From NCBI RefSeq assembly GCF_036010505.1, contig NZ_CP108569.1:806001-870000 (forward strand): DNA of 64,000 nt. The letters run 5' to 3'. Below the pieces are notes generated by a model, which did no database searches, was not told the DNA's origin, and worked only from the letters and a program-made list of their open reading frames with translations. The DNA is from Streptomyces sp. NBC_01197 (lineage in GTDB: Bacteria; Actinomycetota; Actinomycetes; Streptomycetales; Streptomycetaceae). Positions 44,842 to 53,734 of the stretch are shown piece by piece (position 1 is the first letter of the stretch; every line of letters begins with the position of its first letter). The position numbers and the translations under genes were made by a program.

Positions 44842-46868
44842 CAGCTCCCCTGCCGGGTTCCGGCGAAGGGCTCACCGTGGACGTACCGTCCCAGCGCGGT
44901 CAGCGGGAAGACCTGCCGGTAGAGGTTGTAGTTGATCGAGAAGTCCCAGGGGAAGCCGGTACCGGTGAAGTACGGCTCGTCCCAGGCGCCGTCCTGGCGC
45001 TGCGTCTCGGTGAGCCAGGTGACACCCCGCTCCACGGCCTTGTTCTCCCGCTCCCCCGCCGCGAGCAGCGCGAGCAGCGCCCAGGCGGTCTGGGAGGGCG
45101 TCGAAGCGCCGTGCCCGATCCACTCCTCGTCCTTGTACGAGCGCAGGTCCTCGCCCCAGCCGCCGTCCTCGTTCTGTACGGACTCCAGCCAGGAGACCGC
45201 ACGGCGGATCGCCGGATGGGAGGCGGGCAGCCCGGCCGCGGTGAGGGCCGGGACCACCGACCCGGTGCCGTAGATGTAGTTGACGCCCCAGCGCCCGAAC
45301 CAGGCGCCGGTCGCCTCCTGTTCGGCGAGCAGCCACTCGATGCCGCGCCGGGTGCGCGGGTCGTGGGCCTTGCCCTCGACGGCGAGCATCTCCACGACAT
45401 GGCCGGTGACATCGGCCGACGGCGGGTCGATGACCTCACCGAAGTCGCAGAACGGCAGCCGGTTGGGGAACGGGCTGGTGTTGTCGGCGTCGAAGGCGCC
45501 CCAGCCGCCGTCCTTGGACTGCATACCGAGGTTCCAGCGCACACCGCGTGCGATGGCCCCCTCCAGTCGCGCCGGATCCGGCAGCCGGACCCGGCGCAGT
45601 GCGAGGGCGACCTCGGCGGTGTCGTCGATGTCCGGGTAGTTGTCGTTGTGGAACTCGAACGCCCAGCCACCGGGGGCGAGTCCGGGGCGGCGCACCGCCC
45701 AGTCACCGGGCCGGTCGATCTCCTCGTCAAGCATCCACTCGGCGGCCCTGACGAGCGCCGGGTGGTCGGGGCTCAGGCCCGCGTCGGCCAGCGCGATCGT
45801 GGCCAGACAGGTGTCCCACACCGGGGACTGGCAGGCCTCGATCATGCGGGCGCCGTCCTCGCGCCAGATGGCGAACCGGTCCAGCGACTCCAGGCCCGCC
45901 CGCAGCACGGGGTGGTCGATGTCGTAGCCGAGCAGATGGAGCGCGATGACCGAGTACACGGCGGGCGGCTGGATGCCGCCCCAGCAGCCGTCGTTCTCCT
46001 GCCGCTCGATGATCCACCGGGCCGCCGCGTTCATGGCCACCTTGCGGAGTCTTCGCGGGGCTACCTTGTGGTAGATGTGCAGCGCCTTGTCGAGGTGCTG
46101 GAATGCCCCGTCCCAACTGACCAGCGGGGCGGGCCGCTTGGCCGGATTCGGGTCGGCCGGGTCGGTGTGCAGCTCGTCGAGCGGGAAGGGGGCCGGGCGG
46201 ACCGGGCGCTTCGCGGAGACGACAGTGAGCGGCACGATGGTCTGCCGGGCCCAGCAGCCGAAATCGTAGATGTTCAGCGGGAACCACTTGGGCAGGAAAA
46301 TCATCTCAGGTGGTAGCTCGGGGAGGTCGTCCCATTTCCACCAGCCGAAGAGAGCGAGCCAGATCCTGGTGAACACCCTGCTCGCGGCCACGCCTCCGTT
46401 GGCGCGGATGAAGGCGGACGCCAGCGCCATGTGCGGGGCGTCGGGCTCGTCCCCGGCGAGCCGCAGCGCCACGTACGCCTCGATGGTGGTGGACAGTTCG
46501 CCGGGGCCCTCGAAGAACGTGGCCCAGGTGCCGTCCGCGCGCTGCTCGCCCCGGATGAACTGTCCGGCGGCCTTCGTGGTGCGCTCGTCCTGGATTCCCA
46601 GGAACTGCCGCAACAGCAGGTCCTCGGCGTCCATGGTCACGTTTGTTTCCAGGTCGCCCTTCCACCAGCCCTGGGCGTCCTGGGCTTCAAGCAGGTATGC
46701 GACCGAGCGCTCTGCGGCCCGCTCGGCCGCGTCATGTACCGGATGACCGGCAAGAATCGTTTCGGTAGTTTCGGCAATTTCAGTTGTTGCAGTCGTTTCA
46801 GCTGTTCCGGTTGCCGAGGCTGCGCGGGGCTCCATGGCTCCGGGGCTTCCGTCGGTCGTCGCTGTCAT
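44841..46868 (-). CDS. shc: Squalene-hopene cyclase
   Basis: 675 residues. Catalytic DXDD at 413-416 (DIDDTA), several QW repeats such as QENDGCWGG, QSKDGGWGAFD, QNEDGGWGE and QRQDGAWDE. It cyclises squalene to hopene and hopanol on the inner membrane face. An Ala/Thr-rich N-terminal extension of about 40 residues precedes the first helical repeat. ATG at 46868 with GAAGGGGA upstream; 101 bp after the prenyl synthase gene. Confidence 0.97.
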   Translation of the reverse strand: MTATTDGSPGAMEPRAASATGTAETTATTEIAETTETILAGHPVHDAAERAAERSVAYLLEAQDAQGWWKGDLETNVTMDAEDLLLRQFLGIQDERTTKAAGQFIRGEQRADGTWATFFEGPGELSTTIEAYVALRLAGDEPDAPHMALASAFIRANGGVAASRVFTRIWLALFGWWKWDDLPELPPEMIFLPKWFPLNIYDFGCWARQTIVPLTVVSAKRPVRPAPFPLDELHTDPADPNPAKRPAPLVSWDGAFQHLDKALHIYHKVAPRRLRKVAMNAAARWIIERQENDGCWGGIQPPAVYSVIALHLLGYDIDHPVLRAGLESLDRFAIWREDGARMIEACQSPVWDTCLATIALADAGLSPDHPALVRAAEWMLDEEIDRPGDWAVRRPGLAPGGWAFEFHNDNYPDIDDTAEVALALRRVRLPDPARLEGAIARGVRWNLGMQSKDGGWGAFDADNTSPFPNRLPFCDFGEVIDPPSADVTGHVVEMLAVEGKAHDPRTRRGIEWLLAEQEATGAWFGRWGVNYIYGTGSVVPALTAAGLPASHPAIRRAVSWLESVQNEDGGWGEDLRSYKDEEWIGHGASTPSQTAWALLALLAAGERENKAVERGVTWLTETQRQDGAWDEPYFTGTGFPWDFSINYNLYRQVFPLTALGRYVHGEPFAGTRQGS

Positions 46869-46969
46869 GGCTTCCCCTTCGTGCAGTGCTTCCTCTGCTG
46901 TGCTGGGGTCTCCGTCGGCCGGTGTCCCGGGGACACCGGCCGGCGACGCGAATTATGTGGCGATGGTGA

Positions 46970-48052
46970 TCATCTCTTCCGTACTACGACGAAGTCGGCG
47001 AGCGCGATGAGCTGCGCCCGCACCCTTTCCGGCATGTCGACCCCGGTGAGCGCGTCGATCGCGATCGCGTGCTGCCTGCGGGCCTCCTGTGAGGTCCACT
47101 CCCGGCCACCGGCCTCCTCGATCAGAGCCGCCCGTGCGGCGAACTCCTCCTCGGAGAAGGTGTCGAAGTCACTGCTCTTGGCGTCGGCCGCGAGCAGTTC
47201 GCCCAGCCGTTCGGACGCCGGTCCGCCGGCCGCGAGTGCCGCGACGACGGGCAGGGACTTCTTGCGCTGGCGCAGATCGCTCCAGGTCTGTTTCCCGGTG
47301 GCCTCCGGGTCGCCCCAGATGCCGAGCAGGTCATCGACGGCCTGGAACGCCAGGCCGAGGTGGTAGCCGTACGCCTCCAGCGTGTCGGCCGTGCGGTCGT
47401 CGGCGCCGCCGAGCACCGCGCCGATGGAGACGGCGCAGGCGAGCAGGGCGCCCGTCTTGTTGCCCTCCATCTCCAGGCACTCCTCGACGGTGACCCGTTC
47501 GCGGTGCTCGTAGGAGATGTCCTGGGCCTGACCATCGATCAGTTTCCTGGTGGCGGTGGTCAGCCGGCGCGTGGCGCGGCCGGCCTCGACGGTGCCGAGC
47601 TCCAGCAGGATCTCGTTCGCGAGCGCGAAGAGCGCGTCGCCGACGAGGATCGCCTGGGCGGGGCCGTGCACCTTCCAGACGGTGTCCCGGTGGCGGCGCT
47701 GTTCGTCACCGTCCATCAGGTCGTCGTGCAGCAGCGAGAAGTTGTGCACGAGTTCCACCGCGACGGCGCCGGGGATCCCGGCCTCGGCCGCGGCGCCGGC
47801 CGCCTCCGCCGACAGCAGTGCGAGCGCTGGACGTACGGCCTTGCCGCCGTCCCCGTCGGCAGGGCGCCCCTGGGCGTCGATCCAGCCGAAATGGTAGGCG
47901 GCGACCGTGTCCATGGGCGGTGCGAGCCGGTCAATGGCAGCGCGCAGCACCGGTGAGGACAGGGTCCGTCCGCGCTCCAGGAGCGCGACAATATCGACGG
48001 TGTCTGCGGCCGGGGTCACAGGCTCTCCTCTTGTTCCAGTAACAGTGCTCAT
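46970..48052 (-). CDS. Polyprenyl (farnesyl-type) diphosphate synthase
   Basis: 360 residues. First aspartate-rich motif DDLMD at 110-114 (HNFSLLHDDLMD), second motif QAVDDLLGIWGD, and the GNKTGALLA segment. It presumably makes farnesyl diphosphate, the substrate of the squalene enzymes encoded just upstream; chain length cannot be read with certainty, but bulky residues before the first motif (FS-LL) fit a short product. ATG at 48052 overlaps the hpnE stop (ATGA). Confidence 0.93.
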   Translation of the reverse strand: MSTVTGTRGEPVTPAADTVDIVALLERGRTLSSPVLRAAIDRLAPPMDTVAAYHFGWIDAQGRPADGDGGKAVRPALALLSAEAAGAAAEAGIPGAVAVELVHNFSLLHDDLMDGDEQRRHRDTVWKVHGPAQAILVGDALFALANEILLELGTVEAGRATRRLTTATRKLIDGQAQDISYEHRERVTVEECLEMEGNKTGALLACAVSIGAVLGGADDRTADTLEAYGYHLGLAFQAVDDLLGIWGDPEATGKQTWSDLRQRKKSLPVVAALAAGGPASERLGELLAADAKSSDFDTFSEEEFAARAALIEEAGGREWTSQEARRQHAIAIDALTGVDMPERVRAQLIALADFVVVRKR

Positions 48053-49437
48053 GCCGCCTCCTGAAGCGGATGGTCGTGGGTACGGCCGAGCGTGGTGAGC
48101 ACGGCACCGGCGGCGCTGAGACCGCTGCGCACCGCGCCCTCCATGGTCGCGGGCCAGCCAGTGGCGGTCCACGCCCCGGCCAGGCACAGGCCGGGGATGC
48201 GAGTGCGGGCACCGGGGCGCAGCCGTCCGACGCCGGGGGCGGGCGCGAAGGTCGCGGTCCGCTCACGGGTGACGAAGAAGTCCCGTACACCGGCCCCGCG
48301 CGCCGCGGGCAGCAGGCGCTCCAGCTCCGGGAGGTAGCGCTCCCTGAGAACGGAGACGGGCTGGTCGATGTCGTCGTCGGCGGCGGACTGGGACACCGCG
48401 AGGTACTGGCCGCCGCCCTGCAGTCCCGAGGAGTCCGTACGGTCGAAGACCCACTGGACCGGGGTGCCGAGCGCGGCGAAGAAGGGCCTGCGGAGCACCT
48501 TGCGGTCGTACACGACATGGACGTTGAGGATCGGTGACGTGCCGATCTCCAGGAGCCTGTCCGGTGCGTCGAGCGCTCCTTCGGGGAGCAGCGCATGGGC
48601 CTCGCGCTGCGGTACGGCGAGCACCACGGCGTCGGCCTCCAGCGTCTCGCCGTCCGTCTCCACCCGCCAGCTGCCGTCCGCGGCCCGGAGGGCTCCGGCG
48701 ACCTTGGCGCGCAGTTCGGTACGCACACCGGCCGCGTCGAGGGCCTTGCGGGCGAGCGTGTCGTGCAGGTCGCCGAGCGGCACCTGGGCCCAGCCGATGT
48801 CGGCCGCGCCGGCTTCGGAGAGCAGCCCGGTCTTGAAGACCATCGCGGCGAGACCGAGCGAGGCGTGCGGCGCGGTCGCGTTGAGCGTCGCGACACCCAC
48901 CAGGTCCCAGAGGGCCTCAATGGTGCGGTCGGACTGCCCTTGCGCGCGCAGCCAGCTCGCGAAGTCCGTGTCGTCCAGGGCGGGATCGGTGAGGTCGAGC
49001 CCCTTGAGCGCCAGCGCGGCGCGGCCGACGCTCGCCCGCTCGGCGAGCGAGAGATGGGGGTACGTCGCGAGGCTCCGGGCGAGGTGCAGCGGCACCGGCA
49101 GTCCGCTGCGGCGCAGCCGGCCGAGGCGCGGGCCGTTCGCCGGCGCGATGTCGAGCACGGGTACGTCGAGCCGGTCCTGCAGGGGCGCGAGGGCGGTTCC
49201 GCCGACCCGGTCGAGGAACCAGCGGTACGCGGTGCAGCAGCGCAGGTACACATGCTGGCCGTTGTCCACGGTCAGCTCGCCGCGCTGGAACGAGAAGGCG
49301 AGACCGCCCAGCCGGGGCCGGCCTTCGAGCAGGGTCACGCGTACGCCCGCTTCGGCGAGTTCGAGTGCGGCGGTGATGCCGGCCAGCCCTCCGCCGACCA
49401 CGACCGCGCGCGTCGGCCGTGCCGCGTCGGCTGTCAT
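48049..49437 (-). CDS. hpnE: Hydroxysqualene dehydroxylase HpnE
   Basis: 462 residues. FAD-binding VVVGGGLAGITAALELAEAG at about residues 12-31, LLEGRPRLGG and DNGQHVY typical of HpnE, and a C-terminal FAD motif LCLAGAWTATGWPATMEGAVRSG. It reduces hydroxysqualene to squalene, the last step of the HpnC-D-E route. The start codon overlaps the stop of the 43-residue micro-gene (ATGA). Confidence 0.95.
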   Translation of the reverse strand: MTADAARPTRAVVVGGGLAGITAALELAEAGVRVTLLEGRPRLGGLAFSFQRGELTVDNGQHVYLRCCTAYRWFLDRVGGTALAPLQDRLDVPVLDIAPANGPRLGRLRRSGLPVPLHLARSLATYPHLSLAERASVGRAALALKGLDLTDPALDDTDFASWLRAQGQSDRTIEALWDLVGVATLNATAPHASLGLAAMVFKTGLLSEAGAADIGWAQVPLGDLHDTLARKALDAAGVRTELRAKVAGALRAADGSWRVETDGETLEADAVVLAVPQREAHALLPEGALDAPDRLLEIGTSPILNVHVVYDRKVLRRPFFAALGTPVQWVFDRTDSSGLQGGGQYLAVSQSAADDDIDQPVSVLRERYLPELERLLPAARGAGVRDFFVTRERTATFAPAPGVGRLRPGARTRIPGLCLAGAWTATGWPATMEGAVRSGLSAAGAVLTTLGRTHDHPLQEAA

Positions 49438-49565
49438 ACGCCCCCCTTCCAGGACCGGCCGTCCGCGTGAGGACGGCAGATTGTCGAAGTCAGGGACGCG
49501 TGATCTTCCCCGGAGGTTGAGTGCCGCTCGGCGGACCGTGGCGGAGCGGGTCTGTCGAGGGGCAT
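49434..49565 (-). CDS. 43-residue micro-gene between hpnD and hpnE (DUF6380-like)
   Basis: Begins MPLDRPAPPRSAERH and ends WKGGV. Its ATG overlaps the hpnD stop (TGATG) and its TGA overlaps the hpnE start (ATGA), so it fills the 127-bp space exactly. The central DHASLTSTICRPH resembles the ASLT-x-T-x-CR motif I recall from the DUF6380 family of small Streptomyces proteins. No membrane helix; arginine/proline rich; one cysteine. Either a real small protein or a coupling peptide that carries ribosomes from hpnD to hpnE. Function unknown. Confidence 0.65.
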   Translation of the reverse strand: MPLDRPAPPRSAERHSTSGEDHASLTSTICRPHADGRSWKGGV

Positions 49566-50515
49566 CAGGCGCGCCTCCGGGCGCTCTGCCGTGTGATGTT
49601 CCGGGTGTCGAGACCGGAGAGACCGCGGACCGCGACGTACGCCTTCTCCCGGCCCGGCAGCGAGACACGGCCGCGCAGGACCGCCTCGGGGTCGCGCTCG
49701 ATGCGGTCAAGGAGGCGCCGGTAGATGCCTGCCATCGCGGCGACGCACGCCCCGCTGCGGCGGTCGAGGAAGGGCAGCAGCCGGTAGCCCTCGGCGAACA
49801 GGGTGCGGGCGCGGCGCACCTCGAAGTGCACAAGACCGGCGAAGTCGGATCCCGCGGGCGGTGTCGCGCTGTGGAAGCCGTCCGAGCAGCCGAACTTGGC
49901 GAGGTCATCGGCGGGCAGATAGGTGCGGCCGTTGCCCGCGTCCTCCCGGACGTCCCGGAGGATGTTGGTGAGCTGGAGCGCGAGGCCGAGCGTGTCGGCG
50001 TACTGGGACGCCCGGTCGGCGGCGGCCGCACTCGCGGCGTTGCCGAAGATTCCGAGCGAGAGCCGGCCGATGGCGCCCGCGACGCAACGGCAGTAGACCT
50101 CCAGGTCGTCCCAGGTCTCATAGGTCTCGCCGCGTACGTCCATCAGTACGCCGTCGATGAGTTCGTCGAGCCCGCCGAGCGGGATCGGGAACCGGCGTGC
50201 CGCGTCGGTCAGCGCCACCGCGACCGGGTCCGTGTCGTCCTCCTCCACGGCTCCTTCGCGGATCCGTCCGAGGAGTTCGCGCGTCGACTCCAGCCGCTCC
50301 CGCTTGACGTCGGGTGCCAGCTCCCCGTCGCCGATGTCGTCCACGCGTCGCGAGAAGGCGTACAGCGCGGACATGGCCTGCCGCTTGTCGGCGGGCAGCA
50401 GCCTGATGCCGTACGCGAAATTACGCGCCTGCTGTCCCGTGACGGCCTCGCAGTACGTGTACGCGGCCACCACGGGCCCCGAAACCGGCGTTTGTCCCTC
50501 CACGGTCCGGCTCAC
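49565..50515 (-). CDS. hpnD: Presqualene diphosphate synthase HpnD
   Basis: 316 residues, trans-isoprenyl diphosphate synthase head-to-head fold. Aspartate motifs D59-D60-I-G-D63 (RRVDDIGD) and DVREDAGNGRTYLP. Condenses two farnesyl diphosphates to presqualene diphosphate. GTG start overlapping the hpnC stop (GTGA). Confidence 0.95.
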   Translation of the reverse strand: MSRTVEGQTPVSGPVVAAYTYCEAVTGQQARNFAYGIRLLPADKRQAMSALYAFSRRVDDIGDGELAPDVKRERLESTRELLGRIREGAVEEDDTDPVAVALTDAARRFPIPLGGLDELIDGVLMDVRGETYETWDDLEVYCRCVAGAIGRLSLGIFGNAASAAAADRASQYADTLGLALQLTNILRDVREDAGNGRTYLPADDLAKFGCSDGFHSATPPAGSDFAGLVHFEVRRARTLFAEGYRLLPFLDRRSGACVAAMAGIYRRLLDRIERDPEAVLRGRVSLPGREKAYVAVRGLSGLDTRNITRQSARRRA

Positions 50516-51441
50516 CCCTCTCTACGCGTTCCTCGCAAGACGGCTCCCGTTTCGCGCAACAGGCCGAACTTGGTGGCTTTCGGCGGTCCGGGAAGCACGT
50601 CGAATCCGGCGGCGGAGACCGCCTGGAGAGCGGCGCTTCCACCTGCCACGAACCCGGCGAGCAGCAGCTTGAGCCTGCCATGGACGCTACCCACCAGCGG
50701 GGCGCCTTCATTCAGCAGACCCCGGGCGCGTTCGGCTTCGTAGGCGATGAGCGCGCGCACCGATGCGCCCGCGCTCGGGACCGCCAGATCCGCCTCCTGG
50801 ACGTGGAACTCCTTCATGTCCTGGGCGGGAAGGTAGATGCGGTCGCGGCCGAGGTCCTCGGCGACGTCCTGGAGGTGCTCGGCGATCTGCAGCGCCGTGC
50901 AGATCGCGTCGGACCGCCGGATGCGTTCGGGGCTCGCCGTGTCCGTGATCTGCAGGACGAGACGGCCGACGGGGTTGGCCGAGAGCTCGCAGTACGCGAC
51001 GAGGTCCTCGTAGGTCTCGTAGCGCCGGACCGTCTGGTCCTGGCGGTTGGCCGCGATCAGCCCGAGGAACGGCTCGGGGGTCAGGGCGCACCGGCGGACG
51101 GTCGGCCGGAGTGTGCGCAGGATGGGGTGGCGCGGCTGCTCGGCCGGTCCGGCGGATCCGCCGAAAACACGGTGGAGGTCGGCCTCGAACGCGTCGAGCA
51201 TCGCGAGGCGGTCGTCGGCGCGCGCGGGGTCGAGCCCCAGCAGCCGGGCCTCGGTCGCGGGGGACGCGAGGTCCCCGTCGCCGATGTCGTCGACGAGCCG
51301 GGCGTAGCCGTAGACCGCCATCAGGTCGTCGCGCCACGCGCGCGGCAGGAAGAACGGCGCGACCGCGAAGTTCTCCCCGGACGCCTTGTCGAGTGTGGTG
51401 CGCGCATGGCTGTCGGTGCCCGCGTCCCGGACGCCCGTCAC
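50512..51441 (-). CDS. hpnC: Hydroxysqualene synthase HpnC
   Basis: 309 residues. KASGENFAVAPFFLPR, DDIGD at 51-55 and QIAEHLQDVAEDLGRDRIYLP identify HpnC, which converts presqualene diphosphate to hydroxysqualene. First enzyme gene of the operon. The GTG at 51441 has no good ribosome site of its own, but overlaps the stop of a 21-codon leader frame (51438-51503), suggesting translational coupling. Confidence 0.93.
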   Translation of the reverse strand: MTGVRDAGTDSHARTTLDKASGENFAVAPFFLPRAWRDDLMAVYGYARLVDDIGDGDLASPATEARLLGLDPARADDRLAMLDAFEADLHRVFGGSAGPAEQPRHPILRTLRPTVRRCALTPEPFLGLIAANRQDQTVRRYETYEDLVAYCELSANPVGRLVLQITDTASPERIRRSDAICTALQIAEHLQDVAEDLGRDRIYLPAQDMKEFHVQEADLAVPSAGASVRALIAYEAERARGLLNEGAPLVGSVHGRLKLLLAGFVAGGSAALQAVSAAGFDVLPGPPKATKFGLLRETGAVLRGTRREG

Positions 51442-51503
51442 CGCATACTGCCAGGCGCGGGAACGGCGGAACCATCGCGGAGCTGGGACACGTCCGTTGC
51501 CAT
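51438..51503 (-). CDS. Possible leader peptide upstream of hpnC
   Basis: 21 codons (starts MATDVSQLRD, ends GSMR) with the TGA overlapping the hpnC GTG (GTGA). GGGAG lies about 11 nt upstream of the ATG. It may load ribosomes for hpnC or be chance. Confidence 0.3.
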   Translation of the reverse strand: MATDVSQLRDGSAVPAPGSMR

Positions 51504-51646
51504 TGCCGTCACATCTCCCGTTCTACACTGCTGACTCAATACAACCCATTTCGGACACGCCGCGCAGACCGTCAGGCAAGGCGACGCCGGGCTGGCGACG
51601 CGGGGTGATGGCCCCGCTTGCCGTGAATCAGCACCGGTACAGCTTA

Positions 51647-51658
51647 CGTTGTACAACG
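51647..51658. promoter_or_regulatory. 12-bp palindrome upstream of the hopanoid operon
   Basis: CGTTGTACAACG, perfect, about 205 bp before hpnC in the 484-bp region shared with the end of the exporter operon. It is AT-richer than its surroundings and is a candidate regulator-binding site for the hopanoid promoter. Confidence 0.4.
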
Positions 51659-51846
51659 ACTGGCACGTCAGCGGGGTGCAGTGTGCATCACAAGAACACT
51701 CCAATCCTCCGCAACCTTCCCCGCAGGCACAGTACTTGACGATCACTTGACTCGCCCGGACCTGTGGACGACGGTCCGTCATTGGCCTGAACACCCTGCT
51801 CGACACGGCGTGTCGGGATGTTGGGCCCGGCGGGTGTGACCACCGG

Positions 51847-51885
51847 GCAGAGGCCCCCGCCGGAGGTTCCGGCGGGGGCCTCTGC
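51847..51885 (-). terminator. Strong terminator of the envelope-polymer operon
   Basis: Perfect 17-bp stem GCAGAGGCCCCCGCCGG / CCGGCGGGGGCCTCTGC with a 5-nt loop, 41 bp after the exporter ATPase stop. It isolates the exporter operon from the hopanoid operon. Confidence 0.85.
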
Positions 51886-51925
51886 TGCGCTGTGGGAAGG
51901 CGGGAAGGGCCGTCGACCTGGGCGG

Positions 51926-52711
51926 CTACTTGCCGGTCTCCTTCTCGTACGCCTTGACGACCTCCTCGGTCGGGCCGTCCATCAGCAGTTCGCCCTTCTC
52001 CAGCCACAGGACGCGGTCGCAGGTGTCCCTGATCGACTTGTTGCTGTGGCTGACGAGGAAGACCGTGCCGGCCTCCTTGCGCAGTTCGCGGATGCGCTCT
52101 TCCGAACGGATCTGGAACTTGCGGTCACCGGTGGCCAGCGCCTCGTCGATCATGAGGACGTCGTGGTTCTTGGCGGCCGCGATGGAGAACCGGAGCCTCG
52201 CCGCCATGCCCGACGAGTACGTCCGCATCGGCAGGGTGATGAAGTCGCCCTTCTCGTTGATGCCGGAGAAGTCGACGATCCCCTGGTACCGCTCGCGGAT
52301 CTCCTCGCGCGACATGCCCATGGCCAGACCGCCGAGGATGACGTTGCGCTCGCCGGTCAGGTCGTTCATCAGAGCCGCGTTGACACCCAGCAGCGACGGC
52401 TGGCCGTCGGTGTAGACCTTGCCGCTCTCCGTCGGCAGCAGTCCCGCGATGGCCCGCAGCAGGGTGGACTTGCCGGAGCCGTTGGAGCCGATGAGGCCGA
52501 TGGCCTCGCCGCGGTAGGCCGTGAAGGTCACCCCGCGTACGGCGTGCACCTTGCGGACACCGCGCGCGGCGCTCCTGTCCTTGCCCACGATGCGGCTGAG
52601 CGCGGCGGTGGCCGCGCCCTTGCCGCCGCCGCCGGCGTTGACGCGGTACACGATGTGCACGTTGTCCGCGATGACCGTGGGGATGTACCCCTGATTGGTT
52701 TCCTCAGCCAC
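51926..52711 (-). CDS. Polysaccharide/teichoic-acid-type ABC exporter ATPase (TagH/Wzt-like)
   Basis: 261 residues. Walker A GSNGSGKST, signature YSSGMAARL, Walker B VLMIDEALATGD and H-loop VSHS. The YRVNAG-type N-terminus, the EALATGD sequence and the absence of other domains place it with ATPases that export teichoic acid or O-antigen across the membrane. GTG start, 8-bp overlap with the permease gene. Last gene of the operon, before a strong terminator. Confidence 0.93.
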   Translation of the reverse strand: MAEETNQGYIPTVIADNVHIVYRVNAGGGGKGAATAALSRIVGKDRSAARGVRKVHAVRGVTFTAYRGEAIGLIGSNGSGKSTLLRAIAGLLPTESGKVYTDGQPSLLGVNAALMNDLTGERNVILGGLAMGMSREEIRERYQGIVDFSGINEKGDFITLPMRTYSSGMAARLRFSIAAAKNHDVLMIDEALATGDRKFQIRSEERIRELRKEAGTVFLVSHSNKSIRDTCDRVLWLEKGELLMDGPTEEVVKAYEKETGK

Positions 52712-53633
52712 GGCCGTACCGCTCCTCAGCCTTCCAGAAGAACACGAAGCCCACGACGCCCAGCAGAACCGCCCAGGCCGCTGCCGCCGCCCAGACGTGC
52801 GGAGGCAGGTTCTTGGCGCCGTAACCGTCGATCAGGGCGAACCGGACCAGGTCCATGTAGACGGTGGCCGGATTCCACTGCAGCACATGCGCGATCCACG
52901 GCGGCTTGCCCTTGAGCATGACCGTGATGGAGAACATCACGCCCGACGTGTACATCCAGGTACGCATGATGAACGGCATCAGCTGCGCGAGGTCGGGCGT
53001 CTTGCTGCCGAGCCTGGCCATGATCAGGGCCAGGCCCGTGTTGAACACGAACTGCATCGCGAGGATGGGGATGACCAGGAGCCAGGACAGCGAGGGATAG
53101 CTGTGGAAGCAGACGGCGACCACGATCAGCACGATCATCGAGTAGAGCAGCTGCTGGAGCTGCTGGAGCGCGAACGAGACGGGCAGCGAGGCCCGCGGGA
53201 AGTGCAGCGCCCTCACCAGCCCGAGGTTCCCCGAGATCGCCCGGACACCGGCCATCACCGAGCTCTGCGTGAAGGTGAAGACGAAGACCCCGGTCACCAG
53301 GAACGGGATGAAGACGTCGTGCGGCAGCCCCCGCCTGGTGTTGAGGAGCAGGCCGAAGATGAAGTAGTAAACCGCAGCGTTGAGCAGCGGGGTCGCCACC
53401 TGCCAGACCTGGCCCAGCTTGGCCTGGCTGTACTGGGCCGACAGTTTCGCGGATGAGAAGGCCAGGATGAAGTGGCGCCGTCCCCAGATCTGGCGGACGT
53501 ACTCCATGAGTCCAGGCCGGGCACCGCTCACCGACAGGCCGTACTTCCCGGCCAGCTCGGCCGAGGACAGACCGTCGTCGGGAGACGGGCGGTCGCTCAG
53601 CGCGACTGCTCCGTCATGGGTTGTGTCACTCAC
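52704..53633 (-). CDS. ABC-2-type exporter permease (TagG/Wzm-like)
   Basis: 309 residues, six helices. WGRRHFILAFSSAKLSAQYSQ and the AKLGQVWQVATPLLNAAVYYFIFG segment are typical of TagG/Wzm-type polysaccharide export permeases. With the ATPase it should flip a lipid-linked polymer to the outer face. GTG start, first of the pair; 101 bp separate it from the glycosyltransferase gene. Confidence 0.93.
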   Translation of the reverse strand: MSDTTHDGAVALSDRPSPDDGLSSAELAGKYGLSVSGARPGLMEYVRQIWGRRHFILAFSSAKLSAQYSQAKLGQVWQVATPLLNAAVYYFIFGLLLNTRRGLPHDVFIPFLVTGVFVFTFTQSSVMAGVRAISGNLGLVRALHFPRASLPVSFALQQLQQLLYSMIVLIVVAVCFHSYPSLSWLLVIPILAMQFVFNTGLALIMARLGSKTPDLAQLMPFIMRTWMYTSGVMFSITVMLKGKPPWIAHVLQWNPATVYMDLVRFALIDGYGAKNLPPHVWAAAAAWAVLLGVVGFVFFWKAEERYGRG

Positions 53634-53734
53634 AAGTTGAAACTTTCGTGTTCAAGATGCGCTGCCGGATCGGGACCGGGCTCGGATGCCGGGTCCCGGA
53701 GTACGTCCGATGCTCTCAGAATCAGTCGAGCTTC

